Of a stretch of DNA of 64,000 bases, positions 1 to 11,645 are shown piece after piece. The translations under genes and the position numbers were made by a program. The notes under the pieces were generated by a model. The model saw only the letters and a list, made by a program, of their open reading frames with translations, ran no database searches and was not told where the DNA came from. The stretch's first letter is position 1. The number at the start of each line of letters is the position of its first letter. Source of the stretch: Axinella damicornis (lineage: Eukaryota > Porifera > Demospongiae > Axinellida > Axinellidae). The stretch is taken from positions 12,724,868 through 12,788,867 of the forward strand of contig OZ007505.1 of assembly GCA_963931865.1 (NCBI GenBank), written 5' to 3'.

Positions 1-2
1 CA

Positions 3-80
3 AATGCTGTTAACTTCAAAGTGAATTGCGATCCTAAAAATAATGATAACGATGTGAAGCAAGAGTCAAGCTCAGTTTAA
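3..80 (+). CDS. possible C-terminal end of an unrecognised protein (partial)
   Basis: From base 3 there are 25 open codons ending in TAA at 78-80. The peptide is polar and Asn/Asp/Lys-rich (it contains NCDPKNNDNDVKQESSSV). The window begins inside it, so no start or splice site is visible. The composition is coding-like, but the stretch is too short to be sure and no family is recognised. Confidence 0.2.
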   Translation, partial: NAVNFKVNCDPKNNDNDVKQESSSV

Positions 81-162
81 ATACGATGGTAGATTTTAAA
101 CTCAGTAAATTTGTTGAACGAACTGGATTTGAATGTAAACTTTCGTTTTGTTTTTTCTCCAG

Positions 163-614
163 TTTCTGAAGCAACTAGGAATGTGGTGGTGTCTGCACAG
201 TCGGGTTCTGAGCTGCAGAAGATCAGTGGTGAGTAGCAATGAGGAGGCAGCTGGTTGCTTGGTGGACTCGGTGTGAGCTTTCTTCCGGGGGATCGCAGCG
301 AGAGAGGTGCGCAATACGACGATCATGGTACAACACCACAACTGAGTTTCACAGCAAAGAAAGACCTTGGCGCAAGTCTGGTCGAATCCCTCAACTCCTC
401 CAGGTTCGAATCCCTAGACAGATGGCTCTCCAAGATGAGGAAGACAAGGAAGTTTCCGAGGAAGTACGCCGGCGATGATCCAAAGCTGGGATTGTTGGGC
501 TGGTGGAGGCTGGCTCATATCTGTCCGAGAGGGACGATGAGTATTTTTGAGGAAATGAAGGAGTTTAGGAAGGTGAACCATTCCGAGTGTGTCCAGCCCC
601 GAGAGGCGATGTAA
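163..614 (+). pseudogene. coding remnant of an unrecognised gene, probably two exons with frame breaks
   Basis: A 66-nt exon (163-228) sits between ttctccag and gtgagt and reads SEATRNVVVSAQSGSELQK. Downstream (about 385-600) the sequence is coding-like, but the best protein-like reading changes frame. One frame gives DEEDKEVSEEVRRR, meets TGA at 476-478, and continues as SKAGIVGLVEAGSYLSERDD to a TGA near 549. The reading EEMKEFRKVNHSEC then resumes in another frame after a T5 run. A 119-codon ORF in a third frame also spans the region. I recognise no family. It may be a decayed gene or an unpolished homopolymer error. Confidence 0.3.
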
Positions 615-626
615 GTGGCCGATTCT

Positions 627-800
627 GTCCATTTGTCCCTCCGTCTGCCTGTCTGTCCCTCTTCCTGTCTTTCTGTCTGTCTAACCTCTTGCTTGTACCA
701 ATCTGCATTTGTATAATATGTCATTCTGTCTGTCTGTTTAACGTGACTAGCAATGTATAATTATGCCCATCTGTCTGTCTGTCTGTCTGTCTGTCTGTAC
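627..800. repeat. (TGTC)n-rich microsatellite
   Basis: Degenerate TGTC/CTGT tetranucleotides run through this stretch, with a clean block of about eight units at 769-798. No coding signal is seen. Confidence 0.7.
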
Positions 801-1206
801 CTGGCCTATTTCTCACACAGGTACTCTATTCCTAGCCTCGTATCTACAACCCACAACCTACATACTTCTCAACCAGTGTTTCATTAGAAAATCGTTCAAG
901 AAATCGTAGGACGGCAAAGTATGGGGGAGTTCCCTTGCATGCATATTACTTAATTGGTATTTTTCACTTTTGAATGGAGCTTAAATGAGAGTGAGAGTGG
1001 CTTTGGGACCCAACGAACCTGTATTTGAATGTTCCATGCCACGCCCACACCACTACAGGTCTCTGATAGGGGAGGAGAAGGGGAGTGAGAGGACATTCGA
1101 TACTTGCGCTGCTGGGGATCCAGTGTGCACAAGGTGTAAGGTGTCGATGAATTGTGGTACATGCCATGTACATGCACGTGTCGTACGTGCATGTACTGTG
1201 TCATTG

Positions 1207-1343
1207 TCCTCGTTCCCAGGCCTCCACACCCAGCAAGCAACAAAAGCTGGGTGAGGAGGCCTGGGAATGAGGCTACTGCTAATAGCCTCATTCCCAGGCC
1301 TCCACAGGCCGCTTGCTGGATGTGGAGGCCTGGGAACAAGGCT
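1207..1343. mobile_element. two adjacent short palindromic MITEs of the AGCCTCGTTCCCAGGC family
   Basis: Two head-to-tail palindromes begin with CTCGTTCCCAGGCCTCC or AGCCTCATTCCCAGGCCTCC and end with the inverse. They are separated by about 11 bases. A related palindrome remnant (CTAGACTCGGTCCCAGAC) follows at about 1398-1470. The region 800-1900 shows no convincing gene. Confidence 0.6.
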
Positions 1344-1901
1344 GCTGTATAATACAGCTATCAATGCTGTTGTGTGCAACATGCACACTCCACAAACTAG
1401 ACTCGGTCCCAGACCCAAATCAACCCCAGCGCGGATTGCTTCCAGTATCACGCGTGTGATACTAGATGCGATCCGTGCATAGTGTAATGTATTATTCTCT
1501 GTTGGCGAACAATTTTTGGAAGGCCTTGCAGTTCACTGTGAGCCTAACTACTTCATACAACAGAAAGACTAGTTCAGTTGACAGTCGTGTTCAACTGTGC
1601 ATATTACCAGTTTGTCACCAAAATAAGTAGGATTTGTCTCAGATCAGAAACAACTGACATCTGATGTCAGTTGTACATGTATAATCTGGTGAAGACAGGA
1701 CCCTGTCTGCTCTGAGCTCTAACTGGTAAACTATCTGCATCTGAATACATTTTCATACAGAATTTGCATTTATTCAGCCCCAGTATATTTGTGTACATGC
1801 ATGTGTATGTGCAAGAATTTGTTGGCAACGTTACTACTATGCCGAACCATACTAAACCATGCCAGCACGGTTGTTTTGTCATGTCAATGGGGTATTATGG
1901 A

Positions 1902-2220
1902 TCCTCCTCCTCCTCCTCCTCCTCTCCATCCTCCTCCTCCTCCTCTCCCTCCTCCTCCTCCTCACCCTCCTCCTCCTCCTCTCCCTCCTCCCCCTCTTCC
2001 CCCTCCTCCTCTCCCTCCTCCCCCCCCCTGCTTTTCCTCCTCTCCCTCCTCCTCCTCCTCCTCCTCCTCCTCTCCCTCCTCCTCATCCTCCTCCTCCCCC
2101 CTCCTCCTCTCCCTCCTCCTCCTCCTCCTCTCCCTCCTCATCCTCCTCCTCCCCTTCTCTCCTCCTCCTCTTCCTCCCCCTCCCTCCTCCTCCTCCCCCT
2201 CCCTCCTCCTTCGCCCCTTC
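1902..2220 (+). repeat. (TCC)n polypyrimidine array abutting a splice acceptor
   Basis: About 320 bases of TCC/CTCC repeats, almost free of purines, end a few bases before the acceptor TTCACAG at 2218-2224. Long Ser/Pro/Leu ORFs across it are translations of the repeat and are not genes. Confidence 0.85.
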
Positions 2221-2224
2221 ACAG

Positions 2225-2321
2225 GGTGAGTGTGCCTCGCTCCTCCTTGCAAGCCCCCAACAAGGTCAGGCCACACCTGAGGAGAAGCTTCGACACTACT
2301 GACTCCATGGCACTGTCTCAG
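2225..2321 (+). CDS. probable internal exon of unknown protein
   Basis: A 97-nt block lies between TTCACAG and GTACGTG. In one frame (first base completing a codon) it reads VSVPRSSLQAPNKVRPHLRR and continues SFDTTDSMALSQ, ending in phase 0. A second frame (GECASLLLASPQQGQATPEE) is also open for most of its length. It may be an upstream exon of the death-domain gene at 3.8 kb, but the phases do not join directly, so at least one exon would be missing between them. No family is recognised. Confidence 0.35.
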
Positions 2322-2588
2322 GTACGTGTATAGAGGAGTGCTGTCGCAGGACGGTTGACTGTCAGGCATTGGGTTTTAGGGTCCTATTCCAAAACCAGCA
2401 AGGGGGCATTTGCCCCCCTTGAAAGATACACAAGAACTGTTATGTCTAATGCCTCCCCCCTTACTTAGTCGCATCTACAATTTCGCCCCCTTACTTTGCT
2501 GCACTACAATTTCACCCCCCTCTTGAAGAACAATTTTCAGAATGAAACACTGACCAGACAGTATGGGAATGGGGCGAAGGTTTAGTGG

Positions 2589-3050
2589 TACATTTGGGGG
2601 AGGAGGAGGGGTATATGTGTTGAAGGGGGAGTGTAAGGGGAGGAGGAGGGGTATGTGTTGAAGGGGGAGTGTAAGGGGAGGAGGAGGGGTACGTGTTGAA
2701 GGGGGAGGACAGGTGGAAGGAGGAGGAGTATGTGTTGAAGGGGGAGGATAGGGGGAGGAGGAGGGGTACGTGTTGAAGGGGGAGGACAGGGGGAGGAGGG
2801 GGGGTACGTGCTGAAGGGGGAGGACAGGGGAAGAGGAGGAGTACGTGTTGAAGGGGGAGGACAGGGGGAGGAGAAGGGGCACGTGTTGAAGGGGGAGGAC
2901 AGGGGGAGGAGGAGGGGTATGTGTTGAGGGGGAGGACAAGGGGAGGGAGGAGGGGTACGAGTTGAAGGGGGAGGAGGAGGGGTATGTGTTGAAGGGAGGA
3001 CGGGGAGGGAGGAGGGTACTGTACCTGTTGAGGTAGGAGGATAGGGATGA
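2589..3050. repeat. G-rich minisatellite, unit about 35-40 bp
   Basis: Imperfect tandem copies of a unit built around GGGGAGGAGGAGGGGTACGT followed by GTTGAAGGGGGAGGACA. About a dozen units of varying length are visible. The minus-strand Pro/Ser/Thr ORF here is a repeat translation. Confidence 0.85.
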
Positions 3051-3419
3051 AGATGTAGGATAGGGATTGTGGTCAGGATAGGCAGTACTAGTATGTGACA
3101 TCACAGACGTGTGCATTAATTGGGGTGAACCGTAACGTTAACATGAAGGTGCACTTATACATTGTAGTGATGTTTGCCATTTAAACATTTGTGTCAAGTG
3201 CAATACCAAAGCTGCACTTCTTGGTTATTGGTCTGGCAGCAAGTATTTTGTATGCAAGTGTAGTGTTAGGGTCTGGGCTGGGTATGCGGCTGCTATTGGA
3301 GTTTTCAGCTCGCAGTGTTGCCTCATGCAGGATCTAGACGCTGTGAATGAGCTTACACACGAGTTACCTATTCACGTATGCACTTCTGTGTCTCAAACCT
3401 CTTGTATGTGTATAGTTCT

Positions 3420-3645
3420 ATAGTGGGACCCCTCTTATAGGACACCCGTGAATTATGGACGTGCACCTTCCTATAATCAGAAGATACATGTATGCCTAGA
3501 GATAAGAACTCCTCCGGTTCAGTTTGCAACGTTGCTCCAGGATCGAAATACTGGCTAGTGTATGAATGAGCATGCATGGGAAATAGTGGGACCCTCAGGA
3601 TGTTTAAGGACACCTCCCTAATCAGCACAGTTGACCAAGTCCAAA
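3420..3645. mobile_element. remnants of TA-type (pogo/Tc1-like) MITE
   Basis: Two stretches (3420-3480 and 3583-3630) contain AGTGGGACCC followed by TAGGACACC- or AAGGACACC-like motifs. These resemble the termini of the TA-flanked elements at 11948 and 33554. No complete element boundary can be drawn. Confidence 0.35.
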
Positions 3646-3822
3646 CTTCATGTAAATATGCCCAGACTTGAGAACATGTCCCTCATCAGGACCGGGTCCA
3701 AGTATCCTCGTTCCAGGGCCCACATGAGGATGAGCATGCATGTATTCTGGTGAATACAGTTGCAGTTGCCTTATGTTAATATCCTAACCACCATACAGTG
3801 TTCTACTTCTACTGTCCTGTAG

Positions 3823-6800
3823 GTCTGGACTTGGAGGGTGTGGATGGTACCACTGTGCTTGGTAAGCTGGACTAGAAATGGCAGTCCATTGGAGGGAGCA
3901 TTTTCACAGCTGTTATAGTTTAGAAGTCCAGCTGGCCACACTCAGTGTAGTGTGCACAAGTGATCACTTCAATTCACGTACTCAAACGATGATTCTAGAA
4001 ACACCAGTATACTAGCAGTGAGGTGATCATGCAGTGAGGGAGGTCCAGTCAATATACTCCTTCATTCTTGCAGATGAGGATGATCTTCGCGATGTGAGGT
4101 CAGCAGTGGCAGACCTCGCTGGGAGGTGGCAGGACTTCGGCGTCTCACTGGGGATTCGCCCAGGTGAACTGGAAGCCATCATCTCAGCCAGTGCCCACTC
4201 TCCCAGCGACTGCCTGAGGAAGGTGCTCACCCTGTGGCTGAGACAGAACTACAAGGTACGGACCAGCTTCATACCCGCAGGCTCCTGCTTGCTTATTCTG
4301 AGGCCACTGTTGGGTTTCAATTGTGACTAGTAGAGGTCAAAGTTGAAACCTCCTTCAATTTTAACCCTTTGTCTATGTTACTAGGAAGTTGGAGAGATTA
4401 GCATTAATTAACGGTAATAACCCCTTACTCACCCAATATCCCAGTGGATTCGGTACCTGCAGACCAACAAGGGTGCAGGTGACTGGGTGCGAGGCCACAA
4501 TGTCATGTGATATTCCTCCTTATTCCAGGACATCATAATGTGCACAGTATATATGTGCAGTGGACATGCTGTGGCAGTCCTGAAAATTTGTGTGCCTGTT
4601 CTCTGCACCTCCAGGTGGAGAAGTTTGGGAAGCCGACATGGAGGAGACTGGCGGAGGCTGTGGAGGACCGCGTGGGGGGCAACAACCTTGTTCTGGCCCA
4701 GACAATAGCAAGAGAGCACCCCGGTGGGTTACCATAACAACCCCACCTTACTCCATTTCCACTAGCCCAGACCATGTGGAAGATATGATCAGGTCCCAGC
4801 ATGAGCTATACACACTCTTGGGATAGCTTAAATGTCATGTGTTTGTCCTTGCACCCATGTGTACCCTTGGTCCTCCTTTGTCCCCTCTCATCCTAATGCC
4901 CCCCAGGTTGGTCCACACTCTCATGACCGTTATGGTGCCCCTGTAATCTTATCCATGTTTACCTCATTTCTTTCCTACAGCCCAGGAAGCTCCGCCCACC
5001 CCTCCTCACTAAATAGCATTGTCCCTCGCAGGTGGACAGGATGTCAGTACCCTGTAATCCAGTTTGGAGTTGTGTGTATACCATGTACTCAGAGTAGCTC
5101 ATGGCTCCCCAGTAGGTGCCTATCTATAGGCCTGTACGTGCCAATTATTTTATTATATTCTTTTCCAGATTTCGTTTTCCTACTAGTCTCCACTATTATA
5201 CAAATGGCAGTCGGTATAAAAGTTGGCAAAAGTGAATTTGTGCACACTTGCTGCCTTTGCTCCTCTGGACTATCCTTTTGGTGCATTGGCATGTCCTTGT
5301 GGTTCAGCTCAGACAGTGTGGGGGGTTTCATGCAGCCTGTAGAGTATGGACGGTAGAGCTGCTGGTAGTAGCCTGGTACTCTGGACATAGACGTTGCACT
5401 TACTGCACACACTAAAGTCTGTGTGGATTAAATGTGTAGTGTGCATGTGCATTGGTACATTACATCATTCGTATTGGATCCACCTGTCATTCTCCTATTA
5501 TTCTTTGCATTGCAAAATTATGTATAGGTGGTTGTTCTACTAGCTAAAGAGTGTGTATTACCCCGGTACTTGTTCTCATCCCGATAGCTCCCTCCTCCCC
5601 TCCCCGGAACTCCCCTCCTGGCCTTGTATCCAGTGACTCCATTGCGTTCCCCCTACTACCCCAGTATCACATGGAAACCGGTTCTTCAGAAACTGAACTA
5701 TAATTGAGGGGCTAACTCTTCAAAGTACCAGGAACAGCTGTGTGACATTCCGACTGACCATTCCAGATGCCAACCATTTCTTCTACATTTACAATAGCCA
5801 CAAACTGCATGGAGTCCTCAAGGTTTAAGTGAAAGTGAAACTAAGGATTGACTGTGCGTTGGATTGTGAACAGAACCACTGTGGAACACTGATAGTAGTA
5901 CTGCATTGAACATTGCAGCTGCCCAGTCCAACTTTTCTCTGGTGCTGGGATCCGGAGGTACTCGTGGTGAGATGGGCGTACAGACATACGCTTGTCTTAT
6001 TGAGTCTCTCAGATGTGCTTCCATAACCTGTGGTAGTGACAGACTACCGTTTGATGATGTCATCAACTAGCATCGGGCAGCCATATTGCTTCCAGCTTTA
6101 CGTCTGAGGGACATGGTCCACATGATATTCCTACAGGAATCATGTTATACTTCAGCTAGGTGTTAGAGATGGTGGCTGCCATGCATATCCCTCCACCCTC
6201 CCCCTGACTTTGCTGTCACTATGATATAGCCTCAAAGAGTCCAGCACTGGCCGGCCGGCCCTCTTTCCCCCTCCCCGAGATTTCTTAACAACGTCTACAG
6301 AGGAATTCTGGAACTCCCCTCGTGGCCATATGTGACTCCATTCTGTTCCCAGTATGACATGGAAACTGGTTCATCAGAAACAGAACACACCTGGTGATGA
6401 GATTATTGAAGGCAACTCTAGAGCAGTACCGAGAACAGCTGCATGACCACGAAGGGTTCACATATACGGTTCAAACTTCACACAGTGACAATGATGTACC
6501 ACAAGACATCCGTACCTTGTGAAGTGGTGGAGGTCTGGAACAACGAGGAAGACCCTCCGGTAATATGATGTGGGGTGATACGGGAGTGCCAGTTTGTGGT
6601 GAGGTTTGTGCGTATGTGGAGGGGGGAGTGTTGCCCTGTGCTGGGGCCATCACCAGCGTTACAACGGGTCGTTGCATATTGCAGCGTAGCCACGAGAGTA
6701 TCTGGTGGTCACGTCAAACTGAGTCTTCCCCTACTGAAGGTGTAGTCATGGTGACATGCCTCCTGGTCTTGTTGGATGTGCACTGTTCTCTTTTCAGCTT

Positions 6801-9653
6801 CACATGGCTAGCTGCACGTGCAAAAAGTGGGTGTGGCACAAATCAATAGGCTGAACTAGAAGTTTCTGGAGGACACCTACATGCTTGTTGAGTACAATGG
6901 CAAACTTTATGAACAGCAACGTCGAGATTACAGATTGCATGTATGCATATAGTAGTATAGTTGTAGCTATGTAAACACAAGCACCATGCTCCTTGTGTAC
7001 ACATGTGACAGGACACTAATAACTCTGTCCTCCCTCCCTCCAGCCCTCCACTCCCCACCCACTCCAGCCCTCCCTCCCACCGTCTCCCTCCTCCACTGCT
7101 GCCACAGGATCGGGGACTGCCCGTCCCAGGATAGGTCAGTAGAGAAGTCAGTGTGTGACCATCCCAGTGTGTGATGATGGTACTGACAAGTCACTGTAAA
7201 AATAGTGTAGTAGACTGGGGTGAGAGGGTCTTGTTGCTAGGAGACAGAAGTACATGACAGTTGTGTGTGACCATGGGACGACATGTCTTGTTAAACTGGC
7301 AGTCATCTTTCACCTTGGCAAATGTCCAGCAGGATATATGTTGATGTCAGTATGCCACACCCATGTCCACAGTATATGGTCACTGCTCAGTCACTATCCC
7401 AAGTCACATGCAGCGTATGAAAGCACTTGTTGGAGTGAACATCCGTTGAAAAGACACTGTTATCCCTCCAGACCATTTGATCTGCACAGTGAAGAGTAAA
7501 CTGTATGGTAGTACAATACGTGCATGCACTAACATACATTAGCTGTGTGGCCACAGAGTACTGCCTCATGCCCAGTCCTGGTGGTGATGGCCTGGGAATG
7601 AGACCAGTGCATGCATCAATGATTGAACTCTGTGATATTATCCCACTCACAGGAGACCAGCCCACACTGATGGAGCTAATCAGGTTCCGGGGAAGAGAAA
7701 GACGCATCAACGTCCCCCAGCAGATCGGCACCAACTTCATGAACTTTGGGATACTCCTTCTGGAAGATGAGAATGGTGCCAGAATCCAGTCCATCATTCA
7801 CGAGTGCAGAGACAATCCCGAGCAAATCACTACAAACGTTCTGCAAGAGTGGATCGCTGGTCGAGGCAAGCTCCCGGTTTCCTGGGATGCACTGATCGAA
7901 GTACTACGAGATATTGACCTTGGTACCCTCGCTGATGAGATTGCAGCTGTGAAATGATCATCTCCTCCCTGGACCAGAAGCAGGCAGGTCAGTCCTGGGA
8001 AGTGATAGCTTTGTTCCTGGGGCGTTCCCAGCCAGCGTTTGTCACTGGCAGCACATGAGAAATACTTCCAGGCCCTCTCCACTGACTTTTCATATATACT
8101 GCAGGCTACACCAGCTGAGTGGGAAGGTCTGGGAACAAGACTAGGGGAGTGTTGGGTTGTTGGTGTGCAGAGGTCTGTGCACCTCATTCGAATATTCCCA
8201 GGCCTCTGCCCAGCAGCCTTGTAATTTGAAAAGTGTGGAAGCAGTGGAATATTGTACCTGATGAATGATGTGTAGGGGAGTGAAATCATTATGGTGATTG
8301 TGGATGGGTAACCTGGTGCCCAGAACAACACTCAGAACACACCCACACACTCAGCACACGGTCTGCACAACAGTAGCTGCTGGTACGTGTATTGTGTTGG
8401 TGCTGTCCCGAGAGCTCCCTGTTGGCCACACCCAGTAAACTGTGTCATGTGATGAAATGTAGCGGGTGCTTTCTCCCTTCTTTTTCATTTTGACTCCATT
8501 GAATTTCCACTCACCCCAGAGGAGGGGGTGGACCCAGACGAGGGTATACATTAGTCTCACTCCCCACCCATTTTTCATGACTGCCTCTTCGATTATTATG
8601 GCGACAAAGTGAAAGTGAAGAGAACAGTATGGGCGTGGGAGGAAGGAGGCTACACAACCCATGTAGAATCTCTTGTACTGGCAGCAGTATATATATATAT
8701 AGCCTCACTTCTGATATAGTACCTAATATGGTGGTTCTGAACCAGGTCCACGCTCGGAACATGGCCTAAGCCTCACTCAAGTGTTTGCCATCAGGTAGGA
8801 GCAGTATCACCCCACTGCACCCTCAGCTACTTATTCTGCAACTACCACATACTTCTTGTGTACCATTGTACACTAAACCATCACATGTGCGATACTACGG
8901 AATGGTAGTTACACATGCACTATAGTGAACTTGTCCTCCCCCCGGCCCCCCTCGCTGTTGCTGTGTGTTGGTCACTATGGTGATGAGTGTGCCATGATGC
9001 ACAACAGAGAATGCGCTCTATCAGTGTGTGAGGGAATTGGATGGCAATCACTTGTTGTGTACTTCCTGTCAGAGATTGGAGGGAGGTGGTTTGATGGTAG
9101 TCATAGCAATCACATGTTGGGGAGGTCCCAGCAAGTTGTGGCAGGTCATGAATAGTATTAGTATCCTGTTCCAACTCCATCCCATCCCTACAAGTATGTA
9201 CCTGCTACACAATGACATAGTTTGTCCCACAGCCTTGTTCCATGCTCTAGCTCTATACCAATGGAGGAGAGGGAGGGAAGAGAAACAGACTGTACGAGTA
9301 CATGTATAAACATGCCTACTTGATTGAAATTAAGTGTATACTGTTGAGTAAAGTTTTGTCGATCTTATATACTTTCGTGCTAGCCTCGATCGTTCCCAGA
9401 CCACTCCCCCTCCAGCTTTTGTTGCTTGCAGTAATACAACTGCACTGTTTGCACCCTTAATTTGTAGTACCAGTATTGACCCTGGTCCCTCTCCCTCCTG
9501 CCCCCTACAGAGGTGGACTGGAGTGTGAACTTCACTTCAACAGCTGCCACTCTTCTTGACGAGGGTGTGGGGCTACACACCCCTACTGTGGACACAGATG
9601 AGGACCATGCAGACCCACCGTCGGAACAAGATTCTACAATCAGCATTGCATGA
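3823..9653 (+). CDS. tandem death-domain protein gene (5' partial, one apparent frameshift)
   Basis: Seven exons bounded by AG/GT join in consistent phase: 3823-3861, 4074-4255, 4615-4724, 7108-7134, 7653-7987, 8520-8543 and 9511-9653 (TGA). Exons 2-3 encode a first death-domain-like fold (LAGRWQDFGVSLGIRPGELE, LRKVLTLWLRQNYK, then PTWRRLAEAVEDRVGG). Exon 5 encodes a second (SWDALIEVLRDIDLGTLADE). The last exon is acidic and ends STISIA. Death domains mediate homotypic assembly in apoptosis and innate signalling; this role is inferred from the family. In exon 5 an in-frame TGA (7955-7957) follows an A-run. Adding one A restores phase to the exon 6 junction, so this is a 1-nt lesion or an assembly error. 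A short terminal exon with its own stop (4981-5012) could give a one-domain isoform. The start lies upstream and was not found. Confidence 0.6.
4981..5012 (+). CDS. possible alternative terminal exon of the death-domain gene
   Basis: The acceptor TTTCCTACAG is followed by AQEAPPTPPH and TAA, in phase with the exon ending at 4724. The inverted copy at 40549-40580 keeps the acceptor, frame and stop (ALEAPPTYPH). That conservation between copies is the main argument that the exon is used. Confidence 0.4.
5560..6940. repeat. intronic block B, duplicated at 37.47-38.70 kb with a local flip
   Basis: There is no gene in this stretch of the large intron. Positions 5580-5800 match the reverse complement of about 38455-38700. 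Positions 5820-6850 match about 37556-38440 in the same orientation. Positions 6855-6930 match the reverse complement of 37480-37560. An internal similarity (5610-5700 versus 6310-6385) suggests an older tandem duplication. Confidence 0.7.
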
Positions 9654-9787
9654 GCCAGTTATGACTACTCCCTGGAGACACACTACAGTTAGGAGTTCTT
9701 GTTGTCTGTTAGGAGTTGCTGTCTGTGATGAGTATTTTTTTGTACAGGAAATGAGACTTTAAATTGCAAGTTACTGTAAGCCTTTCA

Positions 9788-9826
9788 CTAGTCTCGTTCC
9801 AAGACGTGGTCTGGGAACGAGACTAG
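9788..9826. mobile_element. short palindromic MITE
   Basis: CTAGTCTCGTTCCAAGAC and its inverse flank a minimal loop, making a 39-bp near-perfect palindrome of the CTCGTTCCCAG family. Confidence 0.55.
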
Positions 9827-10200
9827 CCTTGCACATGCGCAGTAATTATATGGGTGGAACCAAGGAAAGAAGTTGCTGAGCTGGAGCTAGCTGGGCAGAT
9901 TTGCGAAATATCCAAAGGCGGTGCGCCCACATGCAGCTCTGTGAGACCATGTGAGTGTGTAAAACGTCAGCACAAGCCCCTGCATATTTTTGGCAGACAG
10001 TTGAAAAAGCTGTTGGTCTAGATCTGAGTGCAAGACTGAAGCATACACTATATAGCTATAGCCAGTTACTTTGAAATCAAGGGGAAATTATAGACTTTTG
10101 TTGTCAAAAAGGAGTTGGGGTACTAGCTCCTTTGAGCAAAACTGGTAGGGACTACTTTCCCTGGGTTTAATTACTGCCTTGTTTATGAAAATTGGGTGTG

Positions 10201-10320
10201 GCTGCATGGTGGTCGAGTGATAACTGCAAGGTTGCTGGTTCGAGTCCCACCATTAGACCTAACGCAGTTTACACCTCATCCTTCGGAAGGGATGTAAAGC
10301 TGTCAATCCCGGGGTATTGG
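10201..10320 (+). mobile_element. SINE-like element with tRNA-derived head
   Basis: A B-box-like GGTTCGAGTCCCACC (10239-10253) follows an A-box-like GGTGGTCGAGTG. Downstream comes a core containing CCTTCGGAAGGGATGTAAAG, of the kind seen in many tRNA-derived SINEs of aquatic animals. It ends directly at the MULE-like MITE starting at 10321. The lack of a foldable acceptor stem argues against a functional tRNA. Confidence 0.45.
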
Positions 10321-10930
10321 TAGCCTCGTTCCCAGGCTCTCGTTCTCGGAAGGGAGAAGAGAGCCTGGTAACATTGGGGGGGGTCAAACCGTGGACTTCC
10401 GGCGCGTCATCATTCATGTGATAAACAAAGGACACTCCTACTTTTGTGGTAAATGTCGCGTGAGTTACAAATCAGTCACACGCTATTCGAAATATTACTC
10501 TTCGTTCTCAAGGCATTCCCGACTTTGTAGAGATCCGTGATACTTCTTACAAGCAAGCCGGACTACTCACCTTGCGAACCGTCGATCCCATAAGCGGTGA
10601 CAGACGATGAGCGAGCTGATCCCGCAAACAAACCGAAGTGAACAGCGCTCTAAGACCAGTGGCCGTCTCGCACATCTGTCATCTGCCTTTCACCAACCTT
10701 TGAGGGGTACTTCGTCCTTGACGCCCATTTCTGAGTCTACAATTTGTGCGTTAGCACGGCAGTGAAGCTAGGTAAACACGCCTACAAAATAGTCACATGT
10801 TCACGTGTTTTCGTTCTGCAATCTGATTGGTTCCGCCAAGATCCTGGCGGCGGAAGTCCACGGTTTAACCCCTCCAATGTTACCAGGCTCTCTTCTCCCT
10901 TCCGAGAACGAGAGCCTGGGAACGAGGCTA
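10321..10930. mobile_element. Mutator-like (MULE) MITE, 610 bp, with 9-bp target duplication
   Basis: The element begins TAGCCTCGTTCCCAGGCTCT and ends with the inverse, giving terminal inverted repeats of about 55 bp. It is flanked by the exact 9-bp duplication GGGTATTGG (10312-10320 and 10931-10939). A 9-bp duplication is characteristic of Mutator-like elements. It has no coding capacity, so it must be mobilised in trans. A copy in the opposite orientation lies at 61421-62002. Confidence 0.8.
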
Positions 10931-11588
10931 GGGTATTGGTGAGCATTAGCTATTCGATGTGTATATTGGTCCGGCAGGAAGTACATACTTTAGGTATAGG
11001 TACCGGAAACACGCGCGCATCTAGAACTGGCCCTGACCCTAACCCTTTGCCCTACTTCCTGCCGGACCAATATCCACTTCATTAGCTCTACATGGTGACC
11101 TTTGCAGTACATTAATTTGCAACATCACCTTCCTTACTTCTGAGAAGTTAGCCTACAGCATTGTTTACATCCTGGATTGAATTCGCTTAGGTAAAATCTT
11201 GGCCTGGATCCGGATTTTCAGATCCACTGTGGCACCAGAAGTGGTGGCCAATATACTCTGCAGAGCAGTTTATCGCCCTGCACCATGGAGTGCGTACCAA
11301 TCACAGGGCAGTAGTAGCCTCGTTCCCAGGCTCCCCTCTTGCACACGGTGAAGAAAGTACATGCTACCTGAAGTATTTGTTTAATGGGAAAACTCAAAAT
11401 TCAAAGTCCGAGTGGAGAGTAGGCCTAAACTTGAAGCATGAGAAGTGTGCTGTACAAGAAGCGTCTTGACTCTAGAGCTGGAACACAGGAAATCGGGAGT
11501 GCAGTAAGGTCGCGAATATTACTTTCGAGACCAATGTGGCTTAATTACATCATTGCTAGAATACATAACTAATTAAATTCCTGAGCAA

Positions 11589-11645
11589 CAAGCCGCTCTA
11601 TGGCCATGTCCCAGACCCTTTCCCTCGGTGCGGAACGGGGTCTGG
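11589..11645. mobile_element. copy of a short dispersed repeat shared with 56.5 kb
   Basis: TATGGCCATGTCCCAGACCC and its surroundings match the reverse complement of 56496-56553 along its whole length. The internal GTCCCAGACC/GGTCTGG pair makes it palindromic. The gap between the two MITEs (10940-11947) shows no gene. Confidence 0.5.

Noticed and set aside
1764..2333. Long Ser/Pro/Leu-rich ORFs in three frames
   Set aside because: They are translations of the (TCC)n array; only the last part (2225-2321) looks like an exon.
2475..3116. 213-codon minus-strand ORF with PSSSPFNTYP-like repeats
   Set aside because: Translation of the G-rich minisatellite; no splice site or start context.
5089..5412. 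ORFs with WFSSDSVGGFM, also found near 39.1 kb
   Set aside because: The similarity is explained by the segmental duplication of intronic sequence; the frames are not conserved between copies.
10201..10270. A tRNA gene
   Set aside because: B-box and A-box-like words are present, but no acceptor stem pairs and a SINE core follows directly.
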